Assembly (NCBI GenBank): GCA_035552395.1
Contig: DASZLL010000004.1
Span: forward strand, 1-64,000
DNA from: Bog-473 sp035552395
GTDB taxonomy: Bacteria > Actinomycetota > Acidimicrobiia > Acidimicrobiales > RAAP-2
Length of the DNA stretch: 64,000 nucleotides
Reading direction: 5' to 3'
Part shown: in pieces, positions 1-8,041 of the stretch
How positions within the stretch are numbered: the first letter of the stretch is position 1
How the letters are laid out: the number at the start of each line of letters is the position of its first letter
Notes under the pieces: model-generated
What the model was told of the DNA's origin: nothing
Seen by the model: only the letters and a program-made list of their open reading frames with translations
Database searches by the model: none
Position numbers and translations under genes: made by a program

Positions 1-599
1 GCCTCGTCGCGTAGGGCTTCGGGCGGGTCGACGACCTGGCTCACCATCCCGAGCGCGAGCGCCCGCTCGGCGCCGATGCGCTCGTGGCGCCCGAGCAGCG
101 CCATGCGCATGACGGCCTCGAACGGGATCTTGCGGGTGAGCGCGATCGCCTCGAAAGCGGTCACCTGGCCAACCGAGACGTGGGGGTCCAGGAATTGCGC
201 GTCCGACGCGGCGAGCACCACATCGGCGTCGGCGACGAAATGCAGGCCGCCCCCGGCACAGACGCCGTTGACGGCGGCGATGACCGGCTTCCACACCCCG
301 TTGTGCCAAGCCGTCATGCGCAGCTCGGCGCGCCTGGTACGCCCCGACTGCTTCCGCAGCGCAGCGGGGTCGCGGGCCAGCTGCACGACGTCGAGCCCGG
401 TCTGGAACGAGCGGCCGGCCCCGGTGTTCACGATGACGCGGACCTCGGGATCGGCGTCGAGCTCCCGCCAGGCCTCCTCCAGCTCGTCGAGCATGCGCGC
501 GTCCAAGGCGTTGCCCGCGTCGGGCCGGTTGAACACCAGCCAGCCGACCGGGCCGCGCCGCTCGACGAGCAGCGACGAATACGAAGGCGAGGAGGCCAT
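1..599 (-). CDS. enoyl-CoA hydratase/isomerase family protein, 3' end cut by window edge
   Basis: Minus-strand frame beginning MASSPSYSSLLVERRG and running off the left edge, so about 199 N-terminal residues are visible. Crotonase-fold features seen: an early NRPDAGNALD segment, the first oxyanion-hole loop (AGRSFQTGLD) and the second (AAVNGVCAGGGLHF). The stretch where classical hydratases carry the two catalytic glutamates reads HVSVGQVTAFEAIALTR, with no PExGG motif, so water addition is doubtful; isomerase, hydrolase or C-C lyase chemistry is possible. The start ATG overlaps the stop of the upstream acyl-CoA dehydrogenase (TGATG), making it the last visible gene of that operon. Confidence 0.85.
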   Translation of the reverse strand, partial: MASSPSYSSLLVERRGPVGWLVFNRPDAGNALDARMLDELEEAWRELDADPEVRVIVNTGAGRSFQTGLDVVQLARDPAALRKQSGRTRRAELRMTAWHNGVWKPVIAAVNGVCAGGGLHFVADADVVLAASDAQFLDPHVSVGQVTAFEAIALTRKIPFEAVMRMALLGRHERIGAERALALGMVSQVVDPPEALRDE

Positions 600-1906
600 C
601 AGCTGCGAGGCACCTCGCGCCACGCCGCCCCCCGCCAAGGGTCGGGCTCCCGTGGCAGGCCGAGCACCCGGTCGCCCAAGATGTTCTTGTTGACCTCCGT
701 CGTGCCCCCCTCGATCGTGTTGGCTCGGCTCCGCAACATGCCCCGCAACTCGTAGGGGATGGTGGCCGCCCAGGCGTCCGGCTCCGTCGGCGCCGACCCG
801 TCCGCCACGCTCCACGCGGTGGCGTCCGCGCCCAGCATGTCGACCGCCAGGAGCTGGATCCGCTGGTTCAACTCTCCCTGGTGCACCTTGCCGATGGAGC
901 TCTCAGGGCCCGGGGATCGGCCAGAGCGGACCTGTGCCCGCACGCGCTGGTTCGTCCACTCCCGCACCCGCTCTTCGGACCAGAGCCGCACGACCTCGTC
1001 GCGGTGCACGGGGTTGGCCCACCCGCCGGGCCGCCCCGCGGCACCGAGGCGCCGGGCCAGCCGCACCAGGGCGTCCGCGCCGGAGCCGCCGATGCGGTCG
1101 ACCCCACCGGATCCGGCGCCCGACACCATCTGGCGCTCACCCGAAAGCGTCGCGTTCGCCACTTTCCAGCCCTCGCCGACGCCGCCGACGCGCTGGGCAT
1201 CGGGGACGCGGGCCCCGTCGAGAAAGACCTCGTTGAAGTCGACCTCGCCACCGATGTGGCGCAGGGGGCGGACGTCCACCGCCGCCTGGCGCAGGTCGAG
1301 CAGGAAGTAAGTGATGCCCTCGCGCTTGGGCACGTCGGGATCGGTGCGCGCCAGCAAGACGGCGTGGGTTGACACATGCGCCCAGGTGGTCCAGACCTTC
1401 TGCCCGGTGATGACCCATTCGTCGCCGTCGCGCTCGGCCCGTGTGGCCAGCGACGCCAGGTCGGACCCCGAACCCGGTTCGCTGAAGAGCTGGCACCACC
1501 GTTCCTCGTTGCGCACGATGGGCGGCAAGTACCGAGCCCGCTGCTCCTCGGATCCGTGCGCGAAGAGCGCCGGGGCGGCGAGGTTCAAGCCGAGCGGGTT
1601 GAGGCGGCCCAGATTGAAGGGCCGTAGCTCCGCGTCCACCTGTCGGGCCACGGCCGGGCTCAGGTCCAGCCCGCCGTAGGCGACCGGCCACGTCGGCACC
1701 ACCAAACCCGACGCGCCGAAGACGGGGTACCAGTCCTCGTACTCCTGACGGGTCCTCACGGTGCGGACTTCGGGCGGCCCGCCCCGCCGTCCCGCCTCCA
1801 CCCAGGCGGAGGGGACCATCTCGTCCACCCAACCCCGCACGGCGGCGAGGACCTCTTCGGGGGGAGTGTCGGGTCCGACGGGCAGCAGCCGACCGGCGCC
1901 CGTCAT
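599..1906 (-). CDS. acyl-CoA dehydrogenase
   Basis: 435 residues, normal for FadE-type flavoenzymes that introduce the alpha-beta double bond into acyl-CoA and pass electrons to ETF. The FAD/substrate middle-domain signature CQLFSEPGSGSDLA lies at about residues 138-151, followed by ITGQKVWTTWAH, and the C-terminal helical domain ends with NTIEGGTTEVNKNILGDRV, typical of the family. Start ATG chosen because it overlaps the stop of the upstream hydratase gene as ATGA; the longer frame upstream is arginine-rich shadow. It lies in a coupled operon of dehydratase, hydratase, dehydrogenase and hydratase. The substrate is unknown; the long N-terminal helical part is like actinobacterial steroid and branched-acid FadE proteins, but heteromeric partners are absent here. 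Confidence 0.93.
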   Translation of the reverse strand: MTGAGRLLPVGPDTPPEEVLAAVRGWVDEMVPSAWVEAGRRGGPPEVRTVRTRQEYEDWYPVFGASGLVVPTWPVAYGGLDLSPAVARQVDAELRPFNLGRLNPLGLNLAAPALFAHGSEEQRARYLPPIVRNEERWCQLFSEPGSGSDLASLATRAERDGDEWVITGQKVWTTWAHVSTHAVLLARTDPDVPKREGITYFLLDLRQAAVDVRPLRHIGGEVDFNEVFLDGARVPDAQRVGGVGEGWKVANATLSGERQMVSGAGSGGVDRIGGSGADALVRLARRLGAAGRPGGWANPVHRDEVVRLWSEERVREWTNQRVRAQVRSGRSPGPESSIGKVHQGELNQRIQLLAVDMLGADATAWSVADGSAPTEPDAWAATIPYELRGMLRSRANTIEGGTTEVNKNILGDRVLGLPREPDPWRGAAWREVPRS

Positions 1907-2730
1907 CGTCCGGAGAAGCGAGGCGGCCGCTTCTCGACGAACGCGGCCAGCCCCTCGCGGAAGTCCTCGCTGCGCGACGAGAGCTCCATGGCGAGCGCCT
2001 CGTTCTGCAACTGCTCGGCCAGCGGCGCGGACCCGCCGGCGTGCAGGAGCCACTTGGTCAGCCCGATCGTGACGGTCGGGGCCTGCGCCAGTTGGTCTGC
2101 CACCAACTGGACCTCCGCGTCCAGCGCGTCGGCGTGCACGGCCCGATGGACCATGCCCATGGCCGCCGCCTCGCTCCCCGAGACCGCTTGGCCGAGCACG
2201 AGCATCTCGCGCGCCTTGACCTCGCCGATGCGCCGAGGCAGAAGCCAGGTGCCACCCGTGTCGGGCGTGAAGCCGCGTTGGGCGTAGGGCTCCCACAGGC
2301 GCGCCGCTTCGTCGACCAGGGCGAAGTCCGAGGCAAGGACCAGGTGCAGCCCGATCCCGGCCGCCCAGCCGCGCACCTCGCAGACGACGGGCGTCTGGGT
2401 GGTGAGCAGCAGCTCGATCAGGCGATGGGCCTCCGTGGGTAGCCGCCGCTGGATGCTGCCGACGCGCGGACGGACGTCGCTGGCGTTGCGCCCGACGATG
2501 TCGAAGCCGGCGCAGAAGTGCTCGCCGGCACCGCGCAGCACGACGACGCGGACCGACTCGTCCGGCCCCGCCGCCGTCAGCGCACCGATCATCGCCTGGA
2601 CGATCGGGTCGGTCAGGGCGTTGCGCTTGGCCGGGCGGTCGATCTCGAGCTCGAGCACCGGGCCGCTCCGGGTCATGCGTAGGCCCTCCACCGACCGGTA
2701 GGGACCCTCCATCTGGGCGTCGCTGCTCAC
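1903..2730 (-). CDS. enoyl-CoA hydratase/isomerase, PaaG-like
   Basis: 275 residues, standard crotonase length. Features: DRPAKRNALTDPIV near residue 25, oxyanion loops GAGEHFCAGFDI and RGWAAGIGLHLV, and the active-site segment RGFTPDTGGTWLLPRRIG. The PDxGGTW form is typical of PaaG-like isomerases, whereas classical hydratases have PExGG, so isomerisation of an enoyl- or epoxyacyl-CoA is as likely as hydration (inference). The GTG start overlaps the stop of the upstream dehydratase gene (GTGA) and its stop overlaps the next start (ATGA), so translation of the operon is coupled. Confidence 0.9.
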   Translation of the reverse strand: MSSDAQMEGPYRSVEGLRMTRSGPVLELEIDRPAKRNALTDPIVQAMIGALTAAGPDESVRVVVLRGAGEHFCAGFDIVGRNASDVRPRVGSIQRRLPTEAHRLIELLLTTQTPVVCEVRGWAAGIGLHLVLASDFALVDEAARLWEPYAQRGFTPDTGGTWLLPRRIGEVKAREMLVLGQAVSGSEAAAMGMVHRAVHADALDAEVQLVADQLAQAPTVTIGLTKWLLHAGGSAPLAEQLQNEALAMELSSRSEDFREGLAAFVEKRPPRFSGR

Positions 2731-3980
2731 CCGCCGGCGTACCTGGCGCTGATTGCTTCGAGAACCTCTTGCAGGGCGCGGCCGGAGCCGGGGGGATCGG
2801 GGAGCCGCACCGGCCCGAACTGTCGGCTCGGCAGCAGGATCGTGGCGCGCCCCGGGGTGGTCAGCTCGCCGCGCTGGTTCAGCGCCTGTAACTCGACGTC
2901 GACGGCGGGTCGTCCCTCGGCGAGGTAGTGGTCCGTCACCGTGCCCGAAAGCCACTGCGTGTCGCCCACATAATTGAATCGCCGGAACTCGCACTCGAGC
3001 TTCCACAGCCACCCCTCGTCACCCATCCAGTCGGTGCAGAGGTGGATGAGCCAGGTCTCGCGCATGCGGCCGTAGTCGAAGGTGGTCGGGTTGCCGCTGC
3101 GGCGGGCGAACTCGGAGTCCCAGTGGACTCGTTGCATCACATCGGGGACGTTGAGGTCGTCGCGGTGGAAGAAGCGCGGGATCCGGGCCCGGTTCTGGGC
3201 GCCGAGGCGAAGCGGCTTGACCCCGTAAAGGCCCATGCCCATTCCGACATGCCAGCAGATCATGTCTGTCACGGTCAGCGGGCCCTTCACCATGGGGCCG
3301 ACGGTATCGCCGACCGCCACGTCCTCCCACAGGCGCGTCTGGGTCCCGCGTCGCGTCTCGGACGCGTACTGCTCCTCGATCGCGCTGATCTCCTCGTCCG
3401 TGTACGGGCGCAGCTCCACGGCGTCGTACTTCTTGCGCTGCCGCGCCTTGGTACGTTCCGTGCGGATCATGAGCCGGTACTGCGCCGAGAGGATAGGACC
3501 GTCGACCTCGCGGAAGACCTGGGCTGTCCATTCGTGGACGGCGCGCTCGGCGAATTCGCTGGCCTTGTCGAGCACCCCGACCAGCGCGTTGCGTCGGCTG
3601 AGCGTGCGGTCGGGTCGCAAGGGTGCCCACCATTCCCGGGCGCTGGCGGAGTAGAAGGCGTGCACGCCCCGGAGCGGGTCGCCCCGCATGAGGTCGCCGT
3701 GCTCGGGCGCGACTTCGGTCACCTCGTCGAAGCCGATGAGCGAGTCACCGCCGACCAGCGGAGGGGGAGCGAGCACGCCGCCCCAGCGGCTCAGCGCGGC
3801 GTACTTCTCGTCCCACCACAACGGGTTGTCGTCGCCGTACGCTTCCGCGACGTGGCGAAAGGAATCGACACCCGGGCTCGTGTAGTGCGGCGGGACGGGG
3901 TGCGGCTCGGGGACCCCGATCCGTGCCCGCAGCCGGGCGATCCCCTCGTCGGTGATGGAGCCCTCCGGCACAGATCGCAT
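2727..3980 (-). CDS. double-hotdog MaoC/FAS1-like acyl-CoA dehydratase
   Basis: 417 residues with two hotdog halves: an N-terminal FAS1-like dehydratase half (about residues 25-200, containing HYTSPGVDSFRHVAEAYGDDNPLWWDEKYA) and a C-terminal MaoC-like half (about 215-400, containing VAVGDTVGPMVKGPLTVTD). Such proteins hydrate or dehydrate enoyl/3-hydroxyacyl-CoA and often act on bulky substrates; that is family knowledge. First gene of the coupled operon running toward position 1. Start choice is uncertain: the annotated ATG directly follows TATAAT on the minus strand, whereas the GTG three codons later would lie nine bases beyond that box and could be a leaderless start. Divergent from the NIPSNAP-like gene. 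Confidence 0.88.
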   Translation of the reverse strand: MRSVPEGSITDEGIARLRARIGVPEPHPVPPHYTSPGVDSFRHVAEAYGDDNPLWWDEKYAALSRWGGVLAPPPLVGGDSLIGFDEVTEVAPEHGDLMRGDPLRGVHAFYSASAREWWAPLRPDRTLSRRNALVGVLDKASEFAERAVHEWTAQVFREVDGPILSAQYRLMIRTERTKARQRKKYDAVELRPYTDEEISAIEEQYASETRRGTQTRLWEDVAVGDTVGPMVKGPLTVTDMICWHVGMGMGLYGVKPLRLGAQNRARIPRFFHRDDLNVPDVMQRVHWDSEFARRSGNPTTFDYGRMRETWLIHLCTDWMGDEGWLWKLECEFRRFNYVGDTQWLSGTVTDHYLAEGRPAVDVELQALNQRGELTTPGRATILLPSRQFGPVRLPDPPGSGRALQEVLEAISARYAGG

Positions 3981-3994
3981 ATTATATTAAATCC
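3981..3994 (-). promoter_or_regulatory. AT-rich promoter/operator site a
   Basis: On the minus strand it reads GGATTTAATATAAT, immediately before the dehydratase start. It contains a perfect TATAAT and fits the recurring pattern G[GT]AT-N4-TAT seen upstream of seven other promoters in this window. It probably combines a -10 box with a regulator site; it is one of the weaker matches. Confidence 0.45.
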
Positions 3995-4053
3995 TTGGTT
4001 ACCTTCCGGCGGCGGCCCACCGCGCGCCGACCCGCCCCTGGGGGACCGCCACC

Positions 4054-4788
4054 GTGGCCAATGAGAAGGTCTACATCCACGAGTTCATCGACATCATCGG
4101 GCACAACCGCGCCCGGTACATGCACCACATGACCGCCAATTGGAGCCCGATCGCGCAGGAAGAGCGAGCGCAACTGTGCTTCGGGGTGTGGGGCGTCGTG
4201 GGCTCGACGGGGCGCTGGCCCCAGGTCGTCAACGTCTGGGAGGAGGAAGGCTGGGGCGGTCTGGCCGCCTCGTTCGGCCATGAGCTGGACCACGCCGACC
4301 TGCAGGACCCGAAGTTGGCGCGTTGGTGGGCGGCCGCCGCCGAATTGCGCTCGGGCGGTCTCGACCGCCTGCTGGCGCCGGCCCCCTGGTCACCCACGAT
4401 CGAGGAGCTCTGCGCGGCCGGCGCCGGCGGCGTCGCCTACGCGCACGACCAGGTGACCGTGGAGCCAGGGCGTGCCGGTGAGTTCCTCGAGCGGGTGCGC
4501 GACGAGGGGGGTGCGTTCTACGGTGAGCTCGGCTGGCGGCTCGTGGGCGCCTGGGAGACCGCGTTGCGCCATGACGACGAGGCGTTCGTGCTCTGGTCGA
4601 TCCCGTCGTGGGAGGCATGGGGCGAGGCGGAGTCACGCTGGCGCGCCGGGCCCGCGTGGCGCGAACGCCAGCGCGCTGCCGCCCGCGATTTCAACCGAAT
4701 CTTGTTGGTGGACGCGCCGTTGAGCCCGCTGCGCCTCGGACGCCAGCCCTCCCGCAGCGACCGCGAGGCGGACTACACCGAGGAGTAG
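4054..4788 (+). CDS. NIPSNAP-like / dimeric alpha-beta barrel protein
   Basis: 244 residues beginning MANEKVYIHEFIDIIGHNRARYMHHM, then two similar ferredoxin-like halves (about 1-110 and 120-230); the second begins AYAHDQVTVEPGRAGEFLERV. This resembles NIPSNAP or EthD-type alpha-beta barrel proteins, whose members are often small enzymes or accessory proteins with no fixed reaction. GTG start with a GGGGGA ribosome site about ten bases upstream. No signal peptide or membrane segment. It is divergent from the beta-oxidation operon and convergent with an acyl-CoA ligase, so a catabolic accessory role is plausible. No specific function can be assigned. Confidence 0.7.
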   Translation: MANEKVYIHEFIDIIGHNRARYMHHMTANWSPIAQEERAQLCFGVWGVVGSTGRWPQVVNVWEEEGWGGLAASFGHELDHADLQDPKLARWWAAAAELRSGGLDRLLAPAPWSPTIEELCAAGAGGVAYAHDQVTVEPGRAGEFLERVRDEGGAFYGELGWRLVGAWETALRHDDEAFVLWSIPSWEAWGEAESRWRAGPAWRERQRAAARDFNRILLVDAPLSPLRLGRQPSRSDREADYTEE

Positions 4789-4807
4789 CGGTCCGAACGG
4801 GAGACGT

Positions 4808-6223
4808 TCAACCCGGGGGCACGAGCTGGCGGCGCAGGAGCTTGCCGACCTCGTTGCGAGGCAGAGCATCGATGCGGTGGTACGCCGCCGGCACCTTGTA
4901 AGGGGCCAGTTCGGCTCGGCATGCGGCATCCATCGCGTCCTCGGAGGCGTCACCGACGACGAAGGCGATGGGCACCTCGCCCAGACGGTGATCGGGCCGC
5001 CCGACGACGGCGGCGTCTTCCACTCCGGGGACGAGCCGGAGCACCTCTTCGACCTGCTCGGGGAAGACCTTGTTCCCGCCCCGGTTGATGAGGTCGGACG
5101 TGCGGCCCTCGATCCAGACGAAGCCCTCGGGATCGACCCGGGCGTGATCGCCCGTACGCAGGAACCCGGCGTCGTCGACCCGGTCGCCGAGCGACGCCCC
5201 ACCGGCGTAACCGGCGGCCATGCGAGGTGGACGGACGAGCAGCTCGCCGACCGCACCCGCTGCAGCGTCGGTCCCGTCGGCGTCGACGACGCGGATGTCC
5301 ACGCCTTTGTGCGGTCGTCCGGCTGCTCCGAGCTTCTCGGGGTGCTCCCGCGCGTCGGCGGCCGTCCAGCCGACGACCTCGCCCACCTCGGCTTGCCCGT
5401 AGCTGTTCAACACGGTGACGCCGAACCGTTCCATGAATCGCCGCGCCGCGAGCAGGGACAGGGGCGCGGTGATGCTGCGCACGTAACGGAGCGGAGACAG
5501 GTCGGTCACCGCCGGGTCGTCGGTCAGCATGACCATGGCGGCGGGTGGCAGCACGGTCGAACGGATCTCGTAGCGGTGGACGAGGTCGGAGAAGTCAGTG
5601 GTGGAGAAGCGGCGCATCAGCACGACACCAGCTCCGGCGCGGAGGCCGAAACACACGTTGTAGATGCCGGCGTTGAGCGCCACCGAGACCGGGACGAGGT
5701 TCGGGGTCGGCTCGCGTCCGGCGTCGCCTCGCCCGCCCTCGCCACGGAGGGGGCGCAGGACGCGGTCGAGCAGTTCGAGGTACCCGCCGTGGGATTGCAG
5801 GATCGCCTTGGGCGGTCCTGTCGTGCCGGACGTCCAGGTGACGAACGCCACGTCGGGGTCGTGGCGGAGCGGTGTCTCGAGGAGCCGCAGGCCGTCCCCG
5901 CCGAGCAGCGCAGCCGGGCGGATGGTGTCGAGGACATGATGCACCTCGGCCTCGGGGGAGCGGTCGTTGAGCGGCACGAAGACCGCGCCCGCAATCCAGA
6001 TCCCCGCCATGGCGGTGACGAGCTCCGGGCCGCTCGGGAGGTGGACCGCCACGCCGTCCCCCGGCTCGACTCCGGCCTCGGTCAGGCGCGCCGCGGTGGC
6101 CTGTGCTTCGGCGCGCGCCGCGCCGGCGGTCACGGTGCCGTCGACGGTGCACAGGAGGTCGCGCCCGTCGGCGAAGGGATGGTCCAACAGGAGGTTGGCC
6201 AGGCTGTCAGTCACGGATGCCAT
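4808..6223 (-). CDS. acyl-CoA ligase (class I adenylate-forming)
   Basis: 471 residues, somewhat short for the superfamily (usually 500-560). Core motifs are present: P-loop A3 TSGTTGPPK at residues 131-139, YGQAEVGEVVGW (A5), TGDHARVDPEGFVWIEGR (A7/A8 hinge), and the A10 lysine in PRNEVGKLLRRQ near the C-terminus. It should activate a carboxylate with ATP and CoA through an acyl-AMP intermediate in the cytoplasm. Divergent from a second ligase with only about 50 bases between the starts, so both are probably controlled by the AT-rich site there. The substrate is not predictable. Confidence 0.92.
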   Translation of the reverse strand: MASVTDSLANLLLDHPFADGRDLLCTVDGTVTAGAARAEAQATAARLTEAGVEPGDGVAVHLPSGPELVTAMAGIWIAGAVFVPLNDRSPEAEVHHVLDTIRPAALLGGDGLRLLETPLRHDPDVAFVTWTSGTTGPPKAILQSHGGYLELLDRVLRPLRGEGGRGDAGREPTPNLVPVSVALNAGIYNVCFGLRAGAGVVLMRRFSTTDFSDLVHRYEIRSTVLPPAAMVMLTDDPAVTDLSPLRYVRSITAPLSLLAARRFMERFGVTVLNSYGQAEVGEVVGWTAADAREHPEKLGAAGRPHKGVDIRVVDADGTDAAAGAVGELLVRPPRMAAGYAGGASLGDRVDDAGFLRTGDHARVDPEGFVWIEGRTSDLINRGGNKVFPEQVEEVLRLVPGVEDAAVVGRPDHRLGEVPIAFVVGDASEDAMDAACRAELAPYKVPAAYHRIDALPRNEVGKLLRRQLVPPG

Positions 6224-6237
6224 GCCTCATCGTCGAA

Positions 6238-6253
6238 TTACATACAATATCCG
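6238..6253. promoter_or_regulatory. AT-rich operator site b in divergent ligase promoter
   Basis: Minus strand GGATATTGTATGT, close to site g (GGATATTGTATAC) and site f. It sits midway between the two divergent ligase starts, so one bound regulator could control both. The plus-strand reading TACAAT may serve as a -10 for the rightward gene. Confidence 0.5.
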
Positions 6254-6273
6254 ATCTGCGCCGTGGGGAAAGG

Positions 6274-7968
6274 ATGACCGAGGACGTGGCCGACAGCATC
6301 TGGACGCCGGGAGAGCAGTCGACCATCCCCGAATTGTTCGCACGACGCCTCGAGTCGGATCCCGACGGCGAGTATCTCGACCTGGGGGCCACCAGGCTCA
6401 CCGCGCGCCAGGTCGTCTCGACCGCCGATGCCTTCGGTGCGGCGCTCGACGAGATGGACGTGACCCCGGGCGACCGGGTGGCCACCCTGCTCGAGAACGG
6501 TCCCCCGGCTCTCCTGACGTGGGCCGGCACGGTCTTGCACGGGCGCGTCGCCGTCCCGGTCAACACGGCGTACAAGGGCGACTACCTGGCGCACCAACTC
6601 AGGGACTCGGGCGCCCGAGTGCTCGTCGTTGCGGCGAGCCTGGTCGACCGGGTGGTGACGGTGGCCGAGGGCATCCCGGCGCTCGAGCACCTCGTCGTGG
6701 TGGACGACGCAGGGGAAAGGGACTCGGATTCGACCGGCGCCGGGTTCGGCCGGCCGGACGAGGCAGTCTCCCTCGGCCGGGTGGTGGTCCACCGGTGGGA
6801 GGAGGTCATCGCGGGTGCGGGCCGGGCGCGCGCGGTACCGGTTCGTCCGGACGACCTGGCCACTTTCATTTACACCGGCGGCACGACCGGACTGTCCAAG
6901 GGCTGCATGCTCAGTCACAACTATCACGAGGCGCTCGCACGCCAGATCGGGATCTGCTGGCACCGGACCGCAGACGACGTGGTTTGGACGCCGCTGCCGC
7001 TGTACCACTTCAACGCGCTCACCACCGTCGTGATCGGCACGCTGCTCTACGGAGGACGCGGCGCCATTTATCGCCGCTTCTCCGTTTCGGAGTTCTGGCC
7101 CGAGATGAACCGCGTCGGCGCCACGGTCACCTCCACGCTGGGCACCATGGCGTATCTGCTCGCCCACGACGTCGACCGCCCCGAGATGCCGGGCTCAGGC
7201 ACGCCGGAGGCGAACCGCACCCTCAGACTCCTCGGCGCGGCCCCGCTGCCCCCCGAGGTGGACCAGGTCATCCGCACGCGTTTCGGCATCGAGACGTTCA
7301 GCGGCGCCTACGGTGTGACCGAGGCCAGCCTGGTCTCGTGGCAGCCTCCCGGACTCGAGAACCGGCCCAACGCCGCAGGTGTGGTGAACGACGACTACTT
7401 TGACGTCCGCGTCTTCGACGACGAGGACAACGAGGTGCCCCTCGGTTCCGACGGGGAGATTGTGCTCAGGCCGAAGCGCCCGCACGTCATGTTCGAGGGG
7501 TACTGGGGGCGGCCCGAGGAGACCGTGGCGACGAGCCGGAACCTGTGGTTCCACACGGGCGACCTCGGAAGGATTGACGAGGACCGCTATCTGTACTTCG
7601 TCGACCGGAAGGCCGACTACTTGCGCCGGCGCGGCGAGAACATCGCCAGCTTCGAGGTGGAGCGCATCCTAATGGGACACGGCGCGCTGGTGGACGTGGC
7701 CGTGCACGCAGTCCCGAGCCCGCTCACCGAGGACGACCTCAAGGTCACCGCCACCGTCAAGGCGGGCGTCGCGCTCAGCGAAGAGGACCTCTTCCGGTGG
7801 TGCATCGATCAGCTGCCGTATTTCGCGCTTCCCCGCTTTGTCGAGTTCCGGGACGCGTTGCCACGCAGCCCCGTCGGTCGCGTGCTCAAGCGTGAACTGC
7901 GCGACGAGGGCGTGACCGCGAGCACCTGGGACGCGGAGGCGGCCGGGATCTCCTACGAGCGCCGTTGA
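6274..7968 (+). CDS. acyl-CoA ligase, CaiC/crotonobetaine-CoA ligase-like
   Basis: 564 residues with A3 motif TGGTTGLSKG at 201-210, GAYGVTEASLVSW (A5), HTGDLGRIDEDRYLYFVDRK (A7) and the hinge region DYLRRRGENIASFEVE, a pattern shared with CaiC-like ligases. In the C-terminal A10 segment the usual catalytic lysine position reads arginine (PVGRVLKREL, about residue 536) with a lysine three residues on; this variant should be checked before assuming full adenylation activity. ATG chosen because GGGGAAAGG precedes it by a normal distance. Divergent from another ligase; an amidohydrolase follows after about 70 bases on the same strand. Confidence 0.9.
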   Translation: MTEDVADSIWTPGEQSTIPELFARRLESDPDGEYLDLGATRLTARQVVSTADAFGAALDEMDVTPGDRVATLLENGPPALLTWAGTVLHGRVAVPVNTAYKGDYLAHQLRDSGARVLVVAASLVDRVVTVAEGIPALEHLVVVDDAGERDSDSTGAGFGRPDEAVSLGRVVVHRWEEVIAGAGRARAVPVRPDDLATFIYTGGTTGLSKGCMLSHNYHEALARQIGICWHRTADDVVWTPLPLYHFNALTTVVIGTLLYGGRGAIYRRFSVSEFWPEMNRVGATVTSTLGTMAYLLAHDVDRPEMPGSGTPEANRTLRLLGAAPLPPEVDQVIRTRFGIETFSGAYGVTEASLVSWQPPGLENRPNAAGVVNDDYFDVRVFDDEDNEVPLGSDGEIVLRPKRPHVMFEGYWGRPEETVATSRNLWFHTGDLGRIDEDRYLYFVDRKADYLRRRGENIASFEVERILMGHGALVDVAVHAVPSPLTEDDLKVTATVKAGVALSEEDLFRWCIDQLPYFALPRFVEFRDALPRSPVGRVLKRELRDEGVTASTWDAEAAGISYERR

Positions 7969-8041
7969 CGTCGACGCCGGTCCTCTCCCGGGCGGCGCGA
8001 CGACATGTCTGTAAGCCTTGCAAACTCGAAAGGAAGCTGCC

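Noticed and set aside
76..755. Plus-strand frames opposite the first enoyl-CoA hydratase
   Set aside because: Arg/Ser/Pro-rich shadow frames; the minus strand carries clear crotonase motifs.
4877..6277. 466-codon plus-strand frame across the ligase
   Set aside because: Antisense shadow with no domain; the minus frame has the full adenylate-forming motif set.
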